This document shows positions 22,791-35,529 of a DNA stretch of 64,000 nt, piece after piece (the first letter of the stretch is position 1; the number at the start of each line of letters is the position of its first letter). Below the pieces are notes generated by a model. The model searched no databases. It worked only from the letters and a program-made list of their open reading frames with translations, and was not told the DNA's origin. The position numbers were made by a program, and so were the translations under genes. Source of the DNA: Megamerina dolium (lineage: Eukaryota > Arthropoda > Insecta > Diptera > Megamerinidae); NCBI GenBank assembly GCA_963854835.1, contig OY978527.1, positions 40,126,040 to 40,190,039 of the forward strand, given 5' to 3'.

Positions 22791-23727
22791 ACGTGTTATG
22801 GATTTTTCGAAAAAGATTAAAGTATTTTTTATAACGAAATCGTTAAAAACTGTTACTTTTTACTTCTAAAACCCCGAATTTAATTATAGATTAAGAAAGT
22901 AGCAACCTTCATTTGGATTAGAACGCTTCATTTCGTTGAACATTTCATATGAATTTTATCTAAAACTTTATTTCTTCTTCTCATAACACTCCAAAATATA
23001 GTGTATATGCACATGTATTCGCATACAATTTATTAAATGGCAATTTATCCTTATTGCAGTGCTTAGAAATGTTGATCCTCTTTTAGATTCAACATTTTTT
23101 AACTTCTTTGTGCTTTGATTTCGATTCTACGGCTAATTTGGCATTTTCATTTGTCTAAAATGTATTGTATATATATTTTTTTGTTTTGTGGTTTTTGTTG
23201 GTTTTGTGTTGTCTTTAGATTTTTTTCATTTTTATTTTTATTTTTTTGAATTTTTTGTTTTCATTAAAAATTGCTTACATGAAATAGGATGAAACTTATT
23301 TTATTTCATAACATCATACTGATTAAGTTGTGGACAGTTGTCTTAAAGGAAAAAGGAGAGTAGTAAACATTTTTAAACGAAATGTTGCATGTTGTCATGT
23401 ATTATTGTTTTTAATGTTTTTGTTATTCTAGATGTCATTTAAATCATGGTGGTTTCCTTCATATACACATATCTCACTTTCATACACATATACAAGGGGT
23501 TCCAGAGAAAAATGTTACGTTATGTTACGATTTTTTGCTCTCCAGCACTCTAAATATATAATGTTGCACAATATTATCTATATTATGGTAAACGGATGAA
23601 GATGGAGAGATCAGAGCCAATGGGATGATAATAGTTTTTTGTAGTTAACACCAAGTAGGCAAAATCAGTAGCACAAACTAGAGGTTTTTGCAAACTGCTT
23701 TAGTAAGAGATACCAAAATGTTTTCCC
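22791..23727. other. No gene recognised
   Basis: T-rich non-coding DNA with long homopolymer runs near 23,160-23,260. Confidence 0.5.
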
Positions 23728-24196
23728 CAGTTAGAAATTCCAAGTGCTGACAAGTTCTCCAGTACTTGATCTTTCCACCGCAGGTCAGGTCTTCCTCTTC
23801 TACGTCGTCCACTAGCGGGTTCCGAATGTAACATCTTTTTAGCTGAAGCGTGTTCTCTCATTCGCTCGACATGTCTTAGCCAGCGCAGCCGCTGAATTTT
23901 AATGTGCTTTACTATGTCGATGTCGGCATACAGCTCATGTACCTTATTCTATAGTCGCCACCAACGCAATTAGGTCCAAAGATCTTGCGTAGGACTCTTC
24001 TGTCGAAAACTCCGAGCATTCTCTCATTTGAGGTGGAAATTGTCCAAGCTGTAAGGATAGGCATGATGAAGGACTTGTAGAGTGTGGTTTTCGTTTCTCG
24101 AGAGAGAGAGAGAGAGAGCCCGACTTCTCAGTTGCGTACTTAGCCCAAAGCAGCACCTGTTTGCAAAAGTGATCCCTCGCAATATCCCAGGCTGAG
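23728..24196 (-). pseudogene. RTE-type LINE, RT thumb/C-terminus fragment
   Basis: It matches the 52.6-53.1 kb fragment: the GRPKLRWKDQVLE-type segment, the FGPxxVGG segment and the CRYFGLSKQL-type segment are all recognisable on the minus strand, with shifts. It contains a (GA)n expansion at 24,101-24,118. It ends abruptly at 24,196, where the mariner begins mid-gene. Neither element shows its proper terminus there. Confidence 0.75.
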
Positions 24197-25266
24197 TTGT
24201 ATAGACGATTCAAAAGTAATGATTTTGATGTCAATGATACACCAAGCTCAGGACAGCCGAAAAAGTTCGAAGACGATGAATTGCAAGAATTATTGTATGA
24301 AATCTCAGTTCGAACGTTAGAAGAATTTGGAAACGAGCTAGGAGTTACTGAAGTTGAACTCACAAGAATCAAAACATTCTTTGAGGATATAATCTCTTCC
24401 AGTATTAAACTTGGGTATGGCACAATACTTCGGAATGGACGCAGTGCCATAGACAGCAAGTATCTAGCCCTCACCAATCTAATCTAATCTACTGAAGCAG
24501 CTGTTACCAAACGTACAAACACCATAGGAAAGGTCCAAAAGGAAGGAAAAAGGGGTCCGACATAATTTGTTTGAAAGTGCTATTCACGACCGTTTCAATA
24601 TCGCGGTTTCCTTGCTTGCCAGACAGAGAAAGAAGAGTTTTCTCTGGAGTATTGTGACTGGCAATGAAAAGGGGATCTACTACGACAATCCCAATCCGAA
24701 GAACATCATAACCAAAATGGGAATATCCATGGTCATAAGGTAATGCTCTGCAATTGGTGAGATCAGCAAGGAGTGGTGTACTACGAGCTGCCGAAACCGA
24801 ATGAAACTGTTACTCCTCATGTCTATAAACGTCAATTGAACAAACTGAATGATGAGCTGTTGCGAAAAAGACCACTAATAGCAAGTAACAGGCGCAAGGC
24901 TGTTCTCTTTCACGATAGCGCTCGGCCACACACTGGAAAAATCGTCAAAGAAATATTGACGCAGCTCGAATGAGAAACTCTTCCCCATCCAGGATACTCA
25001 TCAGACATAGCGCCTTCTGATTACCGCTTGTTCAGGTCGATGCAGTACGGCTTGAGTGGTACACGTTTCCGAAATGTTAAAGAAGTGCGAAAATATGTGG
25101 ACGAATGGATTGCTTCGAAACCGACATCGTTTTATAGAGATGGTATTGCTTATTTCCCAGAAAGATGGAAAAAAAGTTGTAGAAAGCGACGGAAAATACT
25201 TTCATTGAAATAAATTTTATATATTTTTTCCAATAAATTTTTTTTTCTAAACCTTTTTGGGCAGAA
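24197..25266 (+). pseudogene. Mos1/cecropia-type mariner transposase, 5' truncated
   Basis: It starts inside the N-terminal domain: YRRFKSNDFDVNDTPSSGQP, then FEDDELQELLYEI (compare RFKSGDFDVDD in Mos1). Further on come IVTGNEKGIYYDNPNPKN, GVVYYELPKPNETVTP, AVLFHDSARPHTGKIV, DIAPSDYRLFRSMQYGLSG and FYRDGIAYFPERWKK, and a stop at 25,213. The first catalytic Asp (TGDEKW) is Asn here; the second (HDSARPH) and third (APSDY) Asp remain. There are frameshifts between 24,480 and 24,770. The first 40 or so codons and the left TIR are missing at the LINE junction. Confidence 0.85.
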
Positions 25267-25960
25267 ATTAAGTTAAAAACCTAAGTAAAGACTAAAGAAC
25301 TCTCACAAAGAGAAGCACATAATTAATTCCATTAAAATTTGAAATGTCTAGTTTTTTAGCACTATTAACCGTAGTTATAGTTAAAGTTAGAATTATCTTA
25401 AAGAATAGGTTTTCTGATAAATTTTTGTTTATAGTTCCCATATAAAAATTTATCAAACAAATCGATTCTAACTTTAAGATGATTTTAGCTATGGGCCTCA
25501 TTTTAAAAATTTTTCTCTGAGACGAATTTGAACTCACAACATCAATCACATTTAGGCATTTTTCAACTAATTTTGAGCAATTTTGCTATGGACATCTTCA
25601 TTTATTTGTTTATGTTACAGAGGCTGCAATTTGTCTCGCTGGGTATGCATTGTATGCATTATACATATGCACATAAATATCTATGTATGTGCGGCTGTGA
25701 GTAAATTATTTTGTACCCAAAAAGAAGAAAAAAAAAGGTTCTAAATATATTTCAAGTATTTACTGTACTTCCATATGTTAGAGCATTCATATTGAGGCGT
25801 GTAGGTACGAGTATGTGCATTAGAGTGAGTCTTGACTATTGAATTTTAGAATTCATTAAAAACTAAAATCGGACATTTTTTTAATACATAAAAGACATAT
25901 ACAAAAGAATTTAACTTAAATAAAGTTTCAAATCGTATTCAATCTAATGTTCTAATAATA
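25267..25960. other. No gene recognised
   Basis: Non-coding AT-rich DNA. A short inverted repeat around AACTTTAA(G)ATGATTTTAGC at 25,390-25,495 is visible but unremarkable. Confidence 0.4.
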
Positions 25961-26084
25961 CCGGTTAAAATAAGTAGGTCCCTTCTAATACTGTCCAAAT
26001 TTAAGACGCATAACAGTAATGGAAGAGAAGCTCGGCCAATGAGCCCTTTGGGGCTTTAAGTGCCACATATTTATTTTTTTTTTA
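25961..26084 (+). mobile_element. SINE subtype A, 5'-truncated
   Basis: Only the last 124 bp are present, from CCGGTTAAAATAAGTAGGTC through AGAAGCTCGGCCAATGAGCC to the subtype-A tail AAGTGCCACATATTTATTTT. The tRNA-like head is missing. No clear target duplication. 5' truncation is usual for reverse-transcribed inserts. Confidence 0.85.
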
Positions 26085-27852
26085 TTCGCTGAGGCATAGA
26101 AAGCCAAATAGACGATATAATTTTGACAGATGGACATAATAATGGGGGTGTATTACTACAATTGAAATTATATAATTTAAATCATTGTATAGCTAAGAGC
26201 CACCCTAATGTGTATATAACATATATGTAGATATATGTGCATATTTCCATTGTTCCATTTTTGTTTTTCTCTTTCCTTCTTGGGCTATCTGTATCATGAA
26301 TATATTTTTTGTGTATACACAGACACATGCATGCATGCATCCATACATACTTATATTTGTATGTGTAAGCAATTAAGTAAATGTTGTTTTTTAACTCATT
26401 TTAATTCTTATGCTTGCACACACACACAAACATAGAGACATACACATACACTAAAATACTAATGCTATGCCATTTTATTTAGTTGCATTTTTCATAGTTC
26501 TTGTTGATGTTGTTGTTGTTGTTGTTGTTGTAGTTTTTAATCTCCTTTTTGACCAGCTTATGTTTTTCTGTTCTCGTTTTTGTTTGGGGAGGAGATTTAA
26601 TTTTTTTTTCTTCTTTGCTTTGGTTGATCGCCATATTACGATGTATGGGTGTGTAATGTTTTATTTTTTGTGCCACAAATTAAACTTGGTTTATTACAAC
26701 AACAACAACAACGACAAAACGAATATAACACAACAACAACATTAACGACATCAAATAGCTTATAAAGCCTATTTGTTTCTACTAAGATGAAATTACTAAA
26801 TGTATAGAGAAGAAGCAAGAGGAGTAGGGAGAGGTAGAGAGGGAGGGAGAGAGCGACAATCATTTTACAATTTCTGCTACATATGCATACGAGTTTGAGC
26901 AATTTTTGTTGTTGCGTGCTTTTGTTCGTTTGTGTAGTCGTTTTTTTTGTATTTGTTGTTGTATGTATTTTCGAAAGCCGATGTAAGCATTTAATCGTTG
27001 AAAAACCGCACATGCTGTCTTGTGGTGGTAGGCAGCTTAATGCAATCGTGTAATCGTTCTCAACATCATAGTTGTTATTGTTGTTGTTGCTGTTGCTGTT
27101 GTTTATGGTGTTGTTGGCAATTTACTGTTGGACACTCTATTAAAAATTATCGCCATATTAGAGAGTGCCATAGGGTAGCGTATGTATATAAATAAATAGT
27201 GCAGGTATGGAATGTTGCAATGCAAAAGCACTGCATTATATAATATTTAATATCTTAATGTTGTTGTTGTTGTTGTTCTTGTTGTTGATGGTTATGTTTT
27301 TCTTTGCATTGTCGTTGATGTTTTTACACTCTTCTCGCTTGCTACGTTCCTATGCGGTGAGGTGAGACTATGACTATGCAAATATGGAAAAAATATTTTT
27401 TTACATATATAACGGTTAGGTGGTGGATTTTCTCTTATATATATTTTTTTCATTTAATTTTTTCATCCCCATTTTTTGTAATTTTCTTTTTGGAATTTGA
27501 ATCGAAAACATTATTTAGTATTAGTTCTTATTACTTTATGCTGCCTAAGCACTAAGCAATTATTGGTGAACTCAATATTTTTAGTAATACAGTAATTTTG
27601 ATAATTTAAATGAAGTGATTTTGATTTATGTGTTTTTTTTTTGAAGTTGGTGAAAAAAAAATTCTGTCCATTGTGATGTCACATGCTCATATTTAGCTAC
27701 TCTAAATAACTATGCTTTGAAGTTAAAATTGAGATTTCATATACATACCAACTATGATATTTTTATTTTCATTGAATACCAGTACGAGTAGTTGAAGTAT
27801 CATCGCCATTACTCATTTCATCTCTAACCCATATATGTATACTTTTATATAT
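26085..27852. other. Non-coding, rich in trinucleotide repeats
   Basis: (GTT)n lies at 26,509-26,532, with (TTG)n tracts near 27,075 and 27,259 and a GAGAGG-rich stretch at 26,820-26,850. The several ORFs of 60-125 codons are low-complexity artefacts of these tracts. Confidence 0.55.
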
Positions 27853-28220
27853 ACCACCTTGATCAAAAAGTTCCCGGAATAAGCACCGTGTGGCGCTCCC
27901 ATCGTTTCAATTTGAGTTCTGTTTTGGGAGATAGATGTACTGATGATGTAATGTCAAGATATGACCCATATATACTTTTACATATACCACCTTGATCAAA
28001 AAGTTCCCGGAAAAAGCACCGTGTGGCGCTCCCATCGTTTCAATTTGAGTTCTGTTTTGGGAGATAGAGGTACTGATGATGTAATGTCAAGATATGACGA
28101 TAAGATTTAGAGGGAATATCAACAACAGATGCACCAAAAAAAAAAAAAAAACAGAACTCAAATTGGAACGATGGGAGCGCCAAACGGTGTTTATTCCGAG
28201 AACTTTTTGATCAAGGTGGT
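27853..28220. mobile_element. Mariner-like hairpin MITE with duplicated left end
   Basis: The left arm starts ACCACCTTGATCAAAAAGTT at 27,853. A second copy of the left arm with its flank starts at 27,986, 133 bp on. The right arm (28,149-28,220) is their reverse complement over about 72 bp with only a few mismatches. TA flanks both ends, as for Tc1/mariner insertions. The centre has a 16-A run. There is no ORF. A transcript would fold into a long hairpin. Confidence 0.85.
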
Positions 28221-29439
28221 ATGTATATCTAAATATATATACCTTATACCAAATACGAGTATATCGAAGACTAGTGAGAGAAGTACTCCATTCATATATA
28301 GCGTAAAATATATAAAGGTTGAAAGTTGAAATTATTCCATCGCATGTTAACTAAATTGGGTCTATAATACTTTCCAATGCCATAGATTAGCACCTTCTGA
28401 AAGAGGAATGCTTCTCTGTCTGCTCATATCTTCCTGCTGTGATATCATCATCGGTGATACTTTACATCAAAATACAACGAGTTGCATATCAGATGGTACC
28501 ATAATGATTTAAGCTGAATACAGCATGGGTTTGTATAACATTCAAAATGCAATTTAGTTTTGGTCTAGGGTATATGTAATAAAATAAAATAAAAATTCTT
28601 AAAATTTTTTCGTAAAAAAAACAAATTTTTTAATATTTCACTACTAGTTTTACATGACATGCATTCATTACATACAAATATACACTGCGTATGAGTGACT
28701 ATTATTTATTGCATATATGTAAATCCGCATGAGGATTTGTATGAACGAAGGAATGAACAAATCGCATCTAATAAATATGCTCTTGCAGTGCAATTTTCCA
28801 ATTAAAATTGAAATATGTATTTTTTTTCGATATTTTTGTCTTATGACTTTTATTTATAATTTTATTCATTTTTTTTTTACCTAGAATTGTGTATAGCGCA
28901 GGTAAGATTGGATAGAATTTGAGTATTTGTATAAAATAGCTAAAGGCATATGTATTATTTGGAAATTTAATTAAAAATTTTTTCGTCAATTGTTGTAAAT
29001 AATTGATGAAAGCATTTAATGGATGCCACATGATTATATTCTAGTGGCACCTAATGAGTTATATACTCAAATGAGGAATCAAAGCAAAGGTAGATGATGC
29101 TTCAAGAATGTTTATTATGTTTTATTATTTAACCATGTCAACGGAGCCAGCCTATTTCAAAGTGAAAAGGGGTATGAATCCATGTGAGCGATTTGGAGTA
29201 ATAGATATTGGCCGATCGTTTATATTTATCCTGAATCCTGAATATTAAGTAAGTTACGTCCATTTTATAAATGAATAAAATAGCAATATTTGGTTGAATT
29301 TGCACCATCTCGCTGAGCAACTTCCTGAAATATCGATGCCAAGGACTCAATACCCCCAACGTTCAGCTTCAAGAAACATTTTAAAACTGAGCTTAGTAAT
29401 AAACAACATTGGGAAGGTATGTCAAAAACATACAAGGTA
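28221..29439. other. No gene recognised
   Basis: AT-rich non-coding DNA; short ORFs only. Confidence 0.5.
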
Positions 29440-30290
29440 AGCCAGTACATGATAACATGGTACACCGACGGCACCCTCACCGATAAAGCAGCCGGGGAGG
29501 GTGTATTCTAATCAGGGAAAAGATGCTCTGAACCATTAGGTAAGAACACCTCTATTTTTCAAGCGGAAGTGTACGCGATAGATAGATGGGCGCACTTTAA
29601 TCTCGAACGGAAATACCGGAACCACAGAATAGCAATACTGAGTGACAGCCAGGCACCAATTAAAGCACTCAAATCACACCAAGTTACACATCAAAACTGG
29701 TGATGGAGTGCATTGAAAAACTGAACCTACTGGGCCAACTCAACCAGGATTCTATGGATGGATGGATTCCGGGACACGTAGAGATCAATGGAAACATAAT
29801 GGCAGATAAGCTTGCCAGGAAAGGAGCATTAACTCCATTTGCAGGACTCGAACTATTTTGTGGATTAGGATCAGGTAACATCTCCCATATCATCTGGGAA
29901 GAAGAGGATAGACAACGAGGCTTATACTGGGAAAACTTACCGGAGTTATCACACTCCGAACTAGCACTAGGGACATACAACCTAAATCGCTACGAGGACT
30001 GTATGAATCTAACGAAGAACAATTTGAGAATCATTACGGGATTATTAACAGGGCACTGCAGGCTGAATTATCACCTAATAAAACTAGGAATTTTCTTTGA
30101 AGCTCTTTGCAGGTTCTGCAGGGAAGAGGACGAGACCGCACAACATGTGATAGGAGCTTGTTCCGCACTGATGCACAAGAGAAGGAAATAACTGGGAGAT
30201 TTCATCATACCTGAACTTAGACTCTGTGCAGTAGGACCAATACTAAAATGCATCCAGGGAATAAGAGACTAAGAACTAAGAGACACACTC
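29440..30290 (+). pseudogene. I/LOA-type LINE, RNase H and C-terminal zinc knuckle
   Basis: From about 29,455 the plus strand reads ITWYTDGTLTDKAAGEGVF, a stop, then SIFQAEVYAIDRW, IAILSDSQAPIKALKSHQVT, a further break, and GWIPGHVEINGNIMADKLAR. These contain the four RNase H acidic residues (YTDG, QAE, LSDSQ, MADKLA) and the conserved His of the PGH motif. After them come LTGHCRLNYHLIKLG and CRFCREEDETAQHVIGAC, a CCHC knuckle usual at the end of I/LOA-type ORF2, and a stop at 30,189-30,191. There are two breaks in the RNase H domain. The RT part is absent. It would remove RNA from the RNA-DNA hybrid during retrotransposition. Confidence 0.85.
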
Positions 30291-33200
30291 TAGCTCCGCG
30301 AAGGAGGCACAATCACACGCACTGCTTTAATATATATCTTCAATATAAAGTGACTAATTTGATATGCTCAAGTTGAAGTGCAAATTTGTCCAAAAAACCA
30401 TTTTCGACCGACTGAACTTACCTATCTACCTGTTTGGCCACATGATAAATGTTTTTGTCATCGTTGTCATCATGCTACTGCTACACAATTTGATATGTAC
30501 ACACTTGCTGGTTGAATTAATAATATTAATTTTATCAAATTAATTTAATCAAAGAAAATAGGAAATAGAAGAAGTTGAAATTACATTTAAAAAGGGAGAT
30601 GACAATTTTTAACATGTAAGACAAACAAATATTAAATTCTGATGACAAGACGAGATATGACAGAGGTGTCATAAATGCAAAGAGAGGGGAAAAAAAGAGC
30701 GAGGAGAGAGAGAGAGATAGGTAGACCAATTGTGAAGAACAACAACACAAGTGCATATTTGAACAAAAAAAAAAAAAAATAGAGAACAAAACCTTAATAA
30801 AACTCTGCTGGAAATGACAAATTTTGGAAATGTTCTTTTACTGCTGTTTGGCAAGCAAATGTCCGACTATGGCGGCGACCCATTTTATGGACATGAATGG
30901 AACACACGACTCATACCTGCATTTGGCATACTTGTAAAGGTGCTGCTTTACATAATTGTTGTTTTCCTTTCTGCATCAATCGGTCGGATGTTCGTTTATA
31001 CGGTTCGTTGGTTGTGGTTCCTTCTCTCTCATCTTGTCATCAAAATGATAATGATGATGATGATGATGATGAAGATGATTGTAATTGTAAATATACCGGT
31101 ATATGTGTGTATAAGTGCGCTTGTATGTATATGTGTATTTATATACGACTACCCACCAGCTTGCCTTCTTTCTACTTGCTGTTATTGCTGTTGCTGCTTC
31201 TATAGCTGCAGTTGCTCATTGCCATTTTAATTCGTTGTGTTCGCTGCTGTATTTACATTTGGCAAATATGGCTGTTGCATTTGCCCTATGAACTGTCGTC
31301 TCTTTTAACTCACCCTCGTATTCTGTGTTCTGGTTAGCATACAATTTATTTTGTTGGTATTTTCTCTTGACTACATACATAAAGGTAAACTGTATTTTGC
31401 AATGGCAATGCGAATGTCATTTCCAATAAAATAAAGAAAAATGAAGAGCGAAAAATTATTAAGAAGATGCATTTTTGAAATTTATTGTACTTTTGTTGTA
31501 AGAATGCCATGACTATTTTGGAGTTAAGCCAAATGAAATATGTATTGCACTTAGAATGGCAATTGGTTTTAGTGCAGAAGGCATGCAGCAAAAAAAAAAT
31601 GTGCTTCAACAAATGAGTAGGGTGTGCGTGGATGAAGCTAATAGTAAAAATATTATAATAAATATAATTGGGATAAAATTGCAAGAGAGGGAGGCAAAAT
31701 GTGATGGAACAGACATTGCAATCGATATTATAAAATTATGAGTGCGCCACTAAGGAGTAATTATGTGGAAACATTGTAAAAAAAAATTAAAAATAGATTA
31801 AATGAAATTAAATAAAAAAAAAAAAAATTGAGGAAGTAAAATTTAAAAACTATTTTTTAATTAATATGATACAAAGAAAAAAAAAAAATTGAAAACCAAC
31901 AGAAAATGCACAAAAAAATTAGATAAATGCTTGCAAAGACCACAAGAATGTGCATACAAAATTAAGCACAACAAAGTGAAAAAAAAACTAAAAAAAAAAA
32001 ATGAAAAAGAAATGTATATTCAAACATGCAAAATAGTAATTACAGAAATTTGTTCCAAAATGGTTTTGCAATGAAATGAGATTAAAATTAAAAATAACCA
32101 AAATGAAAGTTGGAAAATTGTACCAAAAAGCATCAAAAAAATAAAAACTCTTTAATTGTTGTTGTTGTTGTTGGTGATTGTGGCAAAGGAATGAAATAAC
32201 CGATTTGTACAATAGACTGACTCTCATTAAAATCGAAATAAACAGAAGGTATTGTACATCACATTTGTGTGATGTACATACAGACACACACACACACACA
32301 TACATACATAGATAATGTTCACTCACAACTATACATTTGAGGTAAAAGGGCAAAAGCACAAATATATAATAGAAACAAGACAATTGTACTTAAAAGCATT
32401 CACAACAACCACATGCAGTGCAATTTGAAAATTAAACAACAACAACACATGAAAAAAAAATACCAGAGTTTATTTCTTTTTGTTTGGAATTTCGATGCAA
32501 GCAAAGTAACAATGACCACAAATGAAGCAAAGTTAAAAGAATGTTGCACAAAAAAAAAAAATAATAAAAAAAATAAATAAAAACTATAAATAATAAATAT
32601 ATATAAAAATACGTATTAGAGATGTTCAGATGTTCACAATTTCAGTTTTTCAAAAAAGAAATTGAGTTTTATGATATTCCGCTTTTTACTTGAAGCTAAA
32701 ATCTGGGTGTTGTTTAGAGCAAAAAAAAAAAAAGAAATAAATAAAATGAAATAGAGCTTGCTGAATCAATCAAAAACGAAATTGTTTGCTGCATTCAGAG
32801 AATGAAATTTTTATTTTTTAAAATATGTATTTATTAGTTATTGAGCCTTTTTGCTGTTTACGTCGGATAGACCTTGTATGAAAGAATGAATCTTGAGGAA
32901 TAGTGAACTTTAGTCATTGGTTTGAGGTCATGCCGTATTCACTGAATCAGCCAATGATGTTGTTTCCCACATAGATGACATTAAAGCTCGCTGTGGCGGC
33001 ATTTTCAAGGGACAGTGTGCGACAGCGCTGTAAAAGTATTGAATCATTTCGGAATTCAATCATCCTTAATTTATTTAAAAGCTGCATCAACGATGTTGCA
33101 CTCTTGTGCTTTTAATTAGTTAACGAATGACAAACGAACCATTCTTAAAAGCTTAAAATTAGCATATTTTCACATTCAGTAAAAAATATCAATCCCATTC

Positions 33201-33463
33201 TTGCTAGGCTTCAAATATACAATGACTGCATTCAGTATTAAATATTATTATGGCGTTTTTGTTACAAAATAAACATGGGTATTGCCATTCTTCTGAGGCC
33301 GCAGTCATCGGTAGCTGCATTCATCAAAATTTCAATTCAGTGTGAATCAGCACTAAGACTTCACACACTGAATACTAGAAAAAGGGAATTCAGCTTTTGA
33401 AAATTTATATAAAAGAATGAAAAGCTAAAATGAATTCACACTTTTACAACTCTGGTGCATATT
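30291..33463. other. No gene recognised; A-rich and repeat tracts
   Basis: It has (ATG)n at 31,048-31,077, (AC)n at 32,282-32,300, and many A runs at 31,760-32,000 and 32,540-32,760. The 138-codon ORF at 30,814-31,230 (+) has one hydrophobic segment but ends in the microsatellite, and I do not trust it. No RNA gene seen. Confidence 0.45.
31048..31077 (+). repeat. (ATG)n microsatellite
   Basis: An ATG/ATA run that gives spurious poly-Met and poly-Asp ORFs in two frames. Confidence 0.9.
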
Positions 33464-33987
33464 GCCTGGCAGCCTGGCAGCTTAATTCCGGATTACCGAG
33501 TTAATTCGAATTAACTCGGGCATTACCTGCAGCTAATCCGCATTAACTCTATGAGTTCATTCTCAAAATAAAAGAGGATTAGGGCAATTTGCGATGGCAA
33601 CACTGCTGAAAATTTTCTATTGTGAATTTTTCTCGATCCATTTTACAAAATATTAGGTGTGTTCGCTTATAAAAAACTTTCGACAATTGTTAACAGTTTT
33701 CAACATGAAAAGCGTTGGTGAACAAATAAATCCAGCTGTCACTTACGAACTGTGAATGTTAATTTACAAGTTTCTGATTGTTTTCAGTTCACGTTCTTCT
33801 TGTAGATTTTCTCATATCGAGAGTGACAGATGACAGAAATTGATAGTGATAGTAATGTAAGCGAGCAGACCTAATAAAACAGCAATCAGCCGTTTAGTTT
33901 ATTCGCAATACTGCCGTCTGTCAGGTTAATATTTTATTCGGATTAAGTGCGCCGGTAATCCGGATTAACGCTTCCGTCTGTCTAGAC
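33464..33987 (+). repeat. 520-bp inverted-repeat element, copy B (complete)
   Basis: The left arm reads GCCTGGCAGCCTGGCAG, then CTTAATTCCGGATTACCG. The inverted right end reads GTCTAGACAGACGGAAG, then CGTTAATCCGGATTACCGG. The imperfect terminal inverted repeats extend about 50 bp. A perfect 24-bp palindrome lies in the left arm at 33,496-33,519 (12-base half site CCGAGTTAATTC). The phrase CCGTCTGTC occurs twice near the right end. No ORF. It pairs with 1-447. Confidence 0.75.
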
Positions 33988-35529
33988 TATAACACGTTTA
34001 GTGTTTGATAGGGAATTTGCAGTGTTTCCGAGGGTCTGACGTATTTTACATAGAGCACCAGAAGACTATGGGGCTAATTTCATTATGGTCTGATGAAATC
34101 ATTCTATGTCAAATTGAGGGGTAGATATTACCATCTAATAACAAATCAACAGTGGAACTTCTGTGCAGATTTTCACAAGTTGGAAGATATCGGATGTGAA
34201 TGCAATTTTTTTGTAAGTTTTTCTAAAACTAAATTATCAACATTCAGCAGCAGAAAGAGACTGAGAGAGATTGATTTAGATATAGAGAGAGAGAGAAAGT
34301 GAAAACAGAGAAACGAGTTTAGAATGACTAATTAACAATAGCCGGGAAATCAACTAACTCAAGCGCGATATTGTATTGTCCACATTACAGATGTATTCTG
34401 GCATAGACAACAACAGCGGCATGAATAGATTAATTGCAGTAGCTTTAAGCGAGTCTGGCAGCAAAAGATCTGTCTAGAAATATTACTTCTTGCAAATCAT
34501 ATTCTTTTTTTGCAAAGAGCTTGCAGAAAAAAATTGCATTTTCATTGAAAAATTAAAATTTACAAAATTCCAAATATGATTTGAAAATGTCTGATATTCA
34601 ACAATATACATACATACATATACCTAAAAATAAAAATTAAACAACTTCAAATGAATGAATAGCATATAGAAATAATATAATTTATATTCAAATACAAAAT
34701 AAAAAAAAAACGAATAAGAAAAATGAAAAAAATTGAAATAGTTAAACTGAAACAAAAAATAATATATTTAACAAGCGATCATCATCTATATGTATGTATG
34801 TACATATATTTTATTTGGTATAAAGTTATCTAGTGCAAGTGGTGGTATCAGTTGTGGCAACTTCTGCTAGTTAAATGTTGGGAAACTTTTCTCATTCACA
34901 AATAAAAGTACATAAAAGCGCCGTTCAAAGAAGTGGCAGAATCAGCTGCAATATCAAATACCGCATACAAAATTATAAAACTACATAAAAAGTAATTAAA
35001 TATATATATGTGTGTGTGTGTGTGATTGTATGTATGTGCATTTTTATCTATGTACTATTTTATTTTGGCTTCTTAATTCGTTTCTTTGGCGGTTTCGGTT
35101 TATGGTTTTGAAATAAATATTTATAATTATAGAACACAAGGGTTGCATAAGGCACACTCCGTTCAGCTTGTCATGAAACATCCCTCAAAAGAAGAAATGT
35201 CAGAGATCTGTCAAATATATTTGTTGTGACAGCCGCTTGCAAAATGAATGGAGATGAATCAAGGTGGAAAAATCCATGAAAATGAATGAATGACAACCTT
35301 TTATATGCTGATGTTGATAATTATGTTGCTGGAAAAAACAGACTTTTGTTTTTCTTTAGTGTATCTATCTGGTATGTTGTTCAAACTTAAATAATAAGGA
35401 TTTATGAGAAATTTATAGTGTACATTGGGCGAAATCGCTTTTGTAACGTGTAATTTGAGTGAGAAAAAAAATTCCATGCTCTTTTTATTCTTTAGAGAAT
35501 GAGATTAATAAAGTAAATATCAACAAATA
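33988..35529. other. No gene recognised
   Basis: AT-rich DNA with a (GA)n stretch near 34,284 and (GT)n at 35,009-35,024. Confidence 0.5.

Noticed and set aside
26467..27195. Poly-Val, poly-Asn and poly-Cys ORFs of 60-125 codons
   Set aside because: They arise only from (TTG)n and (GTT)n microsatellites.
30814..31230. 138-codon ORF with a hydrophobic segment, possibly a membrane protein exon
   Set aside because: No recognisable domain, no splice context, and its second half is an (ATG)n microsatellite.
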